Assembly: GCF_014839805.1 (NCBI RefSeq)
Contig: NC_051121.1
Span: 9,221,116-9,285,115, forward strand
DNA from: Manduca sexta
Taxonomy: Eukaryota; Arthropoda; Insecta; Lepidoptera; Sphingidae
Length of the DNA stretch: 64,000 bases
Reading direction: 5' to 3'
The translations under genes and the position numbers were made by a program. The number at the start of each line of letters is the position of its first letter. Positions within the stretch are counted from its first letter, which is position 1. Below the pieces are notes generated by a model. The model saw only the letters and a program-made list of their open reading frames with translations. It did no database searches and was not told the DNA's origin. This document shows positions 58,441 through 64,000 of this stretch, piece by piece.

Positions 58441-59139
58441 TTATTTCGATTTTTTGTTAGTTTTCAATAATACCTTCTGTTTTTATACTAACAAAAAATA
58501 TTGATATATTGTTTCGTTTTTGGGATTTGTTCTAAAGCTTTTTTATTCATACTCATAGCAAATTGCAACTATTTCGTACTTTGATGACAGTTCAACCAGT
58601 ATCATAAAAGTTGGATAAATCATTTCATATTTAACTTCGCCTAAAAGCAATAAACAAAGCGCGCACAAATGTTTATAACTAGCCAACAAAACATGATTAC
58701 TTACAATGATTGCAGTCATGCGGCTCAATTTCTCATCGGTGATTGACAGATGATGTTTCAATCTGTGTACGGGTATTAATCGTTTATCTGTAACGTTGAT
58801 TATAATGTCTTCCGGACTGGTAACAATCCTACTTTGTTATTGGTTGCTGTAGCTAATATTGTTTTGTAGATTCATTGTTTGATTCGTGAATTGTTAAATT
58901 CGCTATTGTTGCTTCTTGTATTAATACTGTTATGTATCGTATCGTCAATATTTTATATGTAAGCCAATTTGAAGTCATGTTCTCTTAGGATTAAAACTGC
59001 AGTTATATCTCCACTAACAAGAAAGTAGTTAGCATCTTTCTCAATTTAAAATCATAGACTACTTTTAATGCCATGAAGATACTGTACATTCTATACTTAC
59101 TAATATAATAAAACCAACATTTTTTAATTGCACTGTAAC
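58441..59139. other. gene-free AT-rich stretch
   Basis: A 72-codon frame at 58543-58761 minus is unrecognised. Nothing else was found. Confidence 0.4.
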
Positions 59140-59255
59140 TAGGTGTTTCTGAATATTCGTTCACTAATAGGAAGCCACTCTATCTCCGAGTACTATTGGG
59201 CAACTTAAGTACGCGGTCTTTTACGCGAGCGAAGCCGTGGCAAAAACAAATTATT
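59140..59255 (-). repeat. dispersed repeat family U fragment
   Basis: In reverse it carries U landmarks: cactaataggaagccactct, gagtactattgggcaactta and acgcgagcgaagccgtggca. Confidence 0.6.
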
Positions 59256-59301
59256 CATAAATACAGGTACTATTTTTTTCTGAACGGGCACGGAAAATAA
59301 C

Positions 59302-59503
59302 CCACTACGCGTGATGGTAAGTGAAGCGGGGTTTAATAGAATCTCGACTTACGAGAGATGATTACCCCTCGGCAGTTGATACAATTATGTCGGCCTGTTG
59401 GAACCGGATATACACAGGTTGATTGAGGGCCACTATGGCGGATTTTAACGCCTTGTGTATGGTGGTCGCTATCTGAGCGATTATAAAAGATATTCTACCA
59501 CAA
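59302..59503 (-). repeat. dispersed family D1 copy, near full length
   Basis: In reverse it carries cactacgcgtgatggtaagt, cgagagatgattacccctcg, gcagttgatacaattatgtc, gttggaaccggatatacaca, ggccactatggcggatttta, gccttgtgtatggtggtcgc and gatattctaccac. Together with 57115-57360 it defines the D1 consensus. Confidence 0.85.
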
Positions 59504-60111
59504 CTATGCCTGCAACACTACCTCAAAATATCTATAAATATCGTGTTCAACTCACATACAAATTAATGCTGCTTGTACTACATTTGAACAGTCATACTAC
59601 CGAGACTTGACCTTTGCTAAGTAACGATTTCGTATTGTTAAACGTCTTTTATAAAGAACCTACTGATAAAGAAGTTAGGCTTACTCCACAGGTCTATTTA
59701 AACTGGTCATTCTAGTAAATCAGTACGAACACTTTTGAGAAACTTCTAGTACGCAATTGACACAAAATTATAGTTATTTCTGCTGACGAGGTGTATGGAA
59801 AAATCGCTTGTATGATCTAATGGCGTATGGTCATTGTTGATCTTTACAGGTGTGGTAACTTGGATGTGGGTGGCATACAAATTGAATTTATTTATGTTAA
59901 TACAGAGACAATTAGTTGAGTTTGATATTTTGTCAGGCACATTGCCGCGAGTACATGATTAGAATTGCCATCGTATATAAAGAGCAAAATCTAGAATTGT
60001 GACTTAATTTTGTGTAATTCCGAGTCAAAGGGTGTATGCAGTAAGATAGGCTCGCATATTTCTAACGACTGTCAAAACAGAACGACTCATGATAGTTTTT
60101 TGAGCATTACC
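59504..60111. other. gene-free AT-rich stretch
   Basis: Nothing identifiable was found. Confidence 0.4.
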
Positions 60112-60232
60112 CTGAGGCATGAGAAGTCTCACAATGCCCAGTAATTACGCTGGCTACAATTTCCTTCAAGTCGGACTACAATAGTGCTCGCACACTACTG
60201 CAAAAATAGATGTAACTACCCAGACGGACCTT
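60112..60232 (-). repeat. dispersed family D2 fragment
   Basis: In reverse it carries aggcatgagaagtctcacaa, cagtaattacgctggctaca, tttccttcaagtcggactac, cacactactgcaaaaataga and taactacccagacggacctt, the 5' half of D2. Confidence 0.75.
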
Positions 60233-61861
60233 AGCATACGAGACAAATCAATAATTTTACACTTTGAACTCCATCGTACGTCTTTCAGTGTACAATATAT
60301 TTGATCCGCGTTACCATTATTTTGCGACAGGCTAAGAGAAAGTGTTACTTAATAGCCAAGGATTTGTGGCCATCTCCTTACAAAGACAATTAACGAAGGT
60401 GTCTCAACACTAACTAGGCCATCAGGTCGTCTGTCTTTAAAGGCAATGAAAAGAAAGATATTATAAAAATGCATTTTTGGAAAAGTATAAAAAACAGAGC
60501 GAAGAAACTACGCATACAAAAGTATGTTAAGTGAAGTAAGTACTAGCAATGTTTTAAGTACTCTTGACAATGCGTCTCAATTACGAAATACAAAATGGAC
60601 ATACACTGACCGAGATCTCGGATGTTAGAAATGTGGAATATGACAAATATTTCTCTGTTTTATTACTTATATATTTTTAATATTATGTTTAAGTATACGA
60701 TATTTGCTGTTGAAAAAACTTACTTAGGAACATGATTCTATTGTGTAATAATTGTAAGTAATTGACCATTTGAAGCGCAACTTGCGTAAGAAAATGATTC
60801 TATTGTGTAAAAAAATATATATTATATATATAGTTTTGCACCTAACGCGCAAAAATTACGCCGGTACCTATCACGTACCGAAATGGCAGCGAATACTCTA
60901 TCAAAATAGAATTTGGAAACAAAGGATTTCTAGAAACATCTTCATGATTAAAAGTATAGTACTTTATAAATAAATGTCCACATTATAAAACATTATGATT
61001 ATTAAAATACCTTTTTAGACACACATTTCAACACAAGAAATCTAACAATAACACCAACAATGCCGCATCGACATCTTCCAACATTCTTGCGCGTAAACAC
61101 AACCGTGGACGCTAATCAAACAACGCGTGTGTGTTCGAGGTACGGTGGTCTACAGACCACCATGTGTCGCCTGCCCACCCTTTGTTTAGAAACTTTCACA
61201 ATTAACCGCTTACGAAACGACTAGATTAGCCAGCAGACAGTGATTTACACGTCCATAGAAATCTAACGTTTAGAATACAATGAGGGAAGAGTTGTGGTCG
61301 TAAATAAACAGACACCCGATGTCCTATAGTACGTCAAGGCATTGGTTATGTTTCAAGCGTACCTCCTTTTTAGGGTTCAGTGGGGAACAAGAAACCTTTA
61401 AAGTTAAGTAATGACATGTCACTTATATTTATGCATTCAAGAATTCCACGTCGGTATATTTATTCTTTTGTACAAGGCATTTAAAACATTACCAGATTTG
61501 AGAATGATAATCATCCAGTTCTAAAAGCATCGTAAAGTCTTCCAAAAAAATTCTAAATCAAAACTGGTGTTTTAAACCGTTAAATTTATCAAATACTCTC
61601 TCTTACGGCTCAAAACCAAGGGCCAGTATTAAAACTCCCAGACAATGCTTAGAAAGTGCATCTAGTAATCGGACACGCACATCTCTCGCCGTCAAGTTCT
61701 CACGATGGTCTCCGAGCCATGCAAAACCTATATAAATATTGAGATGTAGCCAATGTTGCGAAAGTGAGCCAGGAAGATGGATACGTTTGTGACGAAATCT
61801 TTGTACGTGTGCGTACTTTGCTGAGACTATAGGTACAGAAGTTTTAATGAAAGTGAATTCG
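60233..61861. other. gene-free AT-rich stretch
   Basis: A 17-nt direct repeat (atgattctattgtgtaa) occurs at about 60731 and 60793. A GC-richer patch lies near 61125-61190. No gene was found. Confidence 0.4.
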
Positions 61862-62104
61862 ATTGGCGTTAACGTAGTTGTATTGTGCGAATGCAGTGCT
61901 GGGGTTTCGGGTCCGATGCCTGAGTCGAGCTATTTTGGGATCATATATTCAGTAGCAGCCAGAGGTCTAGAATTTGTGCCCGATATGGTGATGGACTCGC
62001 CTCCTATCACATCATGGGACGAAATACTGAATACACTCGAGAATGTGGGTGCACGAGTTACGTTTATTTTTACTGCTTCGGGAATGGAAGGTATGAGTGT
62101 GTGA
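61862..62104 (+). mobile_element. SINE family S2a copy, full length but diverged
   Basis: The head attggcgttaacgtagttgt is followed by a decayed B box (tttcgggtccgatgcc), then cagtagcagccagaggtcta, gaatttgtgcccgatatggt, ctcctatcacatcatgggac and the late landmark ctgcttcgggaatgg. The plus frame across it is chance. Confidence 0.75.
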
Positions 62105-62135
62105 ATTCGATTTATCAGCACAAATATTGTTAAAA

Positions 62136-62189
62136 TCAGCAATCCAAGAACTTCAGCAGACCGCAATACAACTGCGCCACCGAAGCAGT
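62136..62189 (-). mobile_element. SINE family S2 head-only fragment, opposite orientation
   Basis: On the minus strand it reads gactgcttcggtggcgcagt then tgtattgcggtctgctgaag, an S2 head up to just before the B box. It sits 32 bp after the opposite-facing full copy. Confidence 0.7.
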
Positions 62190-64000
62190 CGAAAAAAATA
62201 ACCTCAAAAACATTGAAATTATAGCGACGGAAATATTGGGACAAAAGAAATCAATAATAAGGCCGCAGATTTCTATTGAGAATGAAAACATAATTTGAAC
62301 TAACGCTATCAGGTTTTCAACAATCATTCCTCAGTCCGGCTACTAACTGTTCTTTGAGATAAAAAATAACACTTGCTTTGGCAGCAACACAAAAACGTTA
62401 CCACTCGATAACAAAAATAAACAACAATAAGTCAACGGGTACTCAACATCATTCCGAATGTAGAGGCCAAAACCATTGTCTGGCCAAGGTAAAAAACTTT
62501 CGAGATCCACTCAACCAATTTAATTAGATACATCAGCTATCTGATTTTTAGCCGTAAATTATATACGTTAAGATATCATACAACTACGGTAGTTATCAAA
62601 ATATGAAAAAATCATGCGCGAGAATAATAAAATCGCGGAAATATTTTTTTAATCGTGGCTCTGTATATAAAAAAATATTCTAAAGCATGACTTAGCATAA
62701 TTCGATGAACTATGGACGGTTTTGTAATTGGATAAGTATTTCGGAACCTTGTTCATCCATGATATTAAATTAAAATTGTAGGCATCGAAACTACTGTTTC
62801 CCCGATTAATTTTACGGAATCTTGTAGTATCATATAATTGGACGTAGGGTACCATATTGTTTGTAACACCATTCTAGGGCTTATGCTTCTTACAACCAGT
62901 CGCTTACTCCAAGCGACAATAATATTAATCACGTCATTTAACACAATAAACTATATCTTAACACATTTACATAAAGCCTAGATAGCTGCTCCCTTAACGT
63001 TGCCTCACAAAAGCTCTTGTTAGACTGGTCGAGTGAAATTTTAAGAGTAGAGTCAGAGGTTAAGCATTATCTTATGTTAATGCATAGTCCGCCGCGGCGT
63101 AAATCAATTATGCGCCATGACCTCGGGTTATTGCCGTGTGAAGCGTAAACGGTACAACAAGTGTGGTTATTTGTAAGGGCTATTCACCAAGTGACACTGT
63201 TTATGGCTACTTTATGTGTTATTGCTTGATGACAAAGAGGAGTATGCAGATTTCATAAATAACTAGTCCTTGTGCTGTGGATTTCTTTCTACGACAGTTG
63301 AAGCTAATAGGAAACGAAATTATGTATGGAAATGACTATCAATCCAGTAGTCTAGTGATTAGTCTGTTGCTAGGATAAAGGAATTGGAGGCCCTTTACAC
63401 TTTTAAATTCAATGAAGTAATATTTTTCGAACTAATATGGTGTTAAGAAGTAATTTTATAACCAACTGTAAAGAAATAACGATGTGGTATACAAATTTTC
63501 TGTTAAGTTCTAATATACTTTTGGCTAAAGGAAAATTTTGACGAAACAGACAATTGCAATTTTAAAGTTATTGATTAATAACTCAAAGTTTTTAGAAGAA
63601 TTACTATTAATGTTTATAAAGAGTCAGAATCGGCGTCTAAATAAACATCCTAATGCATCTCATAAATAAAAGAACGTCTTGATGGGAGAAAATTTTGTTG
63701 AAGTTGGTTAAACGACAAAATTAATTGAAACCAGGTTTTCAGTTTAATGAAAAAAAACTTTAACTATAAAAACTTCTGAATTGAGAAGAATTGGTGAAGT
63801 CGCTAAAATGAAAATATTAATTAAAACTAGGTTTTCAGTTTTTTTTATATTACTCATGTCACGTTGGCTTACTGTTGCCTCCTAAGCTAACAAACTGACG
63901 TACGGATACGTTACTGATGCCTTACACTTATGTAATAATGCAAATCGCTCAGACAAGTTTGATGATGGTATTGTTTTTGCGAATTAGCGTTATCTGATCT
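62190..64000. other. gene-free AT-rich stretch with one GC-richer patch
   Basis: A patch at about 63085-63200 (tagtccgccgcggcgtaaat, tgcgccatgacctcgggtta) may be conserved non-coding sequence. A diverged direct repeat around aggttttcagtttt occurs at about 63732 and 63830. No gene was found. Confidence 0.4.

Overview
This 64 kb window is AT-rich nuclear DNA from a moth or butterfly (Lepidoptera) and holds no complete host gene that I can recognise. The assignment rests on interspersed repeats known from lepidopteran genomes: tRNA-headed SINE-like repeats ending near cagtgggacagtatataat, the repeat whose edge reads ctagcttttgcacgcggctt, 3' ends of RTE-type retrotransposons with GAT tails, and an R1-clade LINE. 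No operons, bacterial promoters, rRNA genes or CRISPR arrays were seen.

Layout. 1-5 kb: a dispersed repeat (family A) split by an array of 123-bp units with a perfect 28-bp hairpin, one RTE 3' end, and a short exon-like stretch at 4.5 kb. 5-15 kb: mostly unique AT-rich sequence with a few GC-rich islands and one 500-N assembly gap (12022-12521). 15-30 kb: SINE-like copies (families S1, S2), dispersed families D1 and U, a second family A copy, and two related non-coding blocks near 20.8 and 25.6 kb. 30-36 kb: the main mobile-element cluster. Its centre is a 5'-truncated, frameshifted, GC-rich R1-clade LINE on the minus strand (31237-34826), flanked by a perfect 15-bp target-site duplication and inserted into the tRNA-like head of an older S2 SINE. 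37.3-37.7 kb: a run of consecutive stem-loops. 38-48 kb: dense S1, S2, D1 and D2 copies. 49.8-50.4 kb: the decayed C-terminal end of a second LINE (Jockey/CR1-like). 52-64 kb: another RTE end, the third family A copy, more S2, D1 and D2 copies, and two exon-like stretches (55892-56064 plus, 58183-58288 minus).

How it fits together. The window reads as intergenic or long-intron sequence shaped by retrotransposition. The only proteins clearly recognised are dead LINE products (endonuclease, reverse transcriptase, zinc knuckle), which are the kind of enzymes that copy elements like those around them. Three short open stretches with splice-site-like edges are the best leads for host exons; all are unproven. 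Family names S1, S2a, S2b, D1, D2, U and A are labels used only in this answer.
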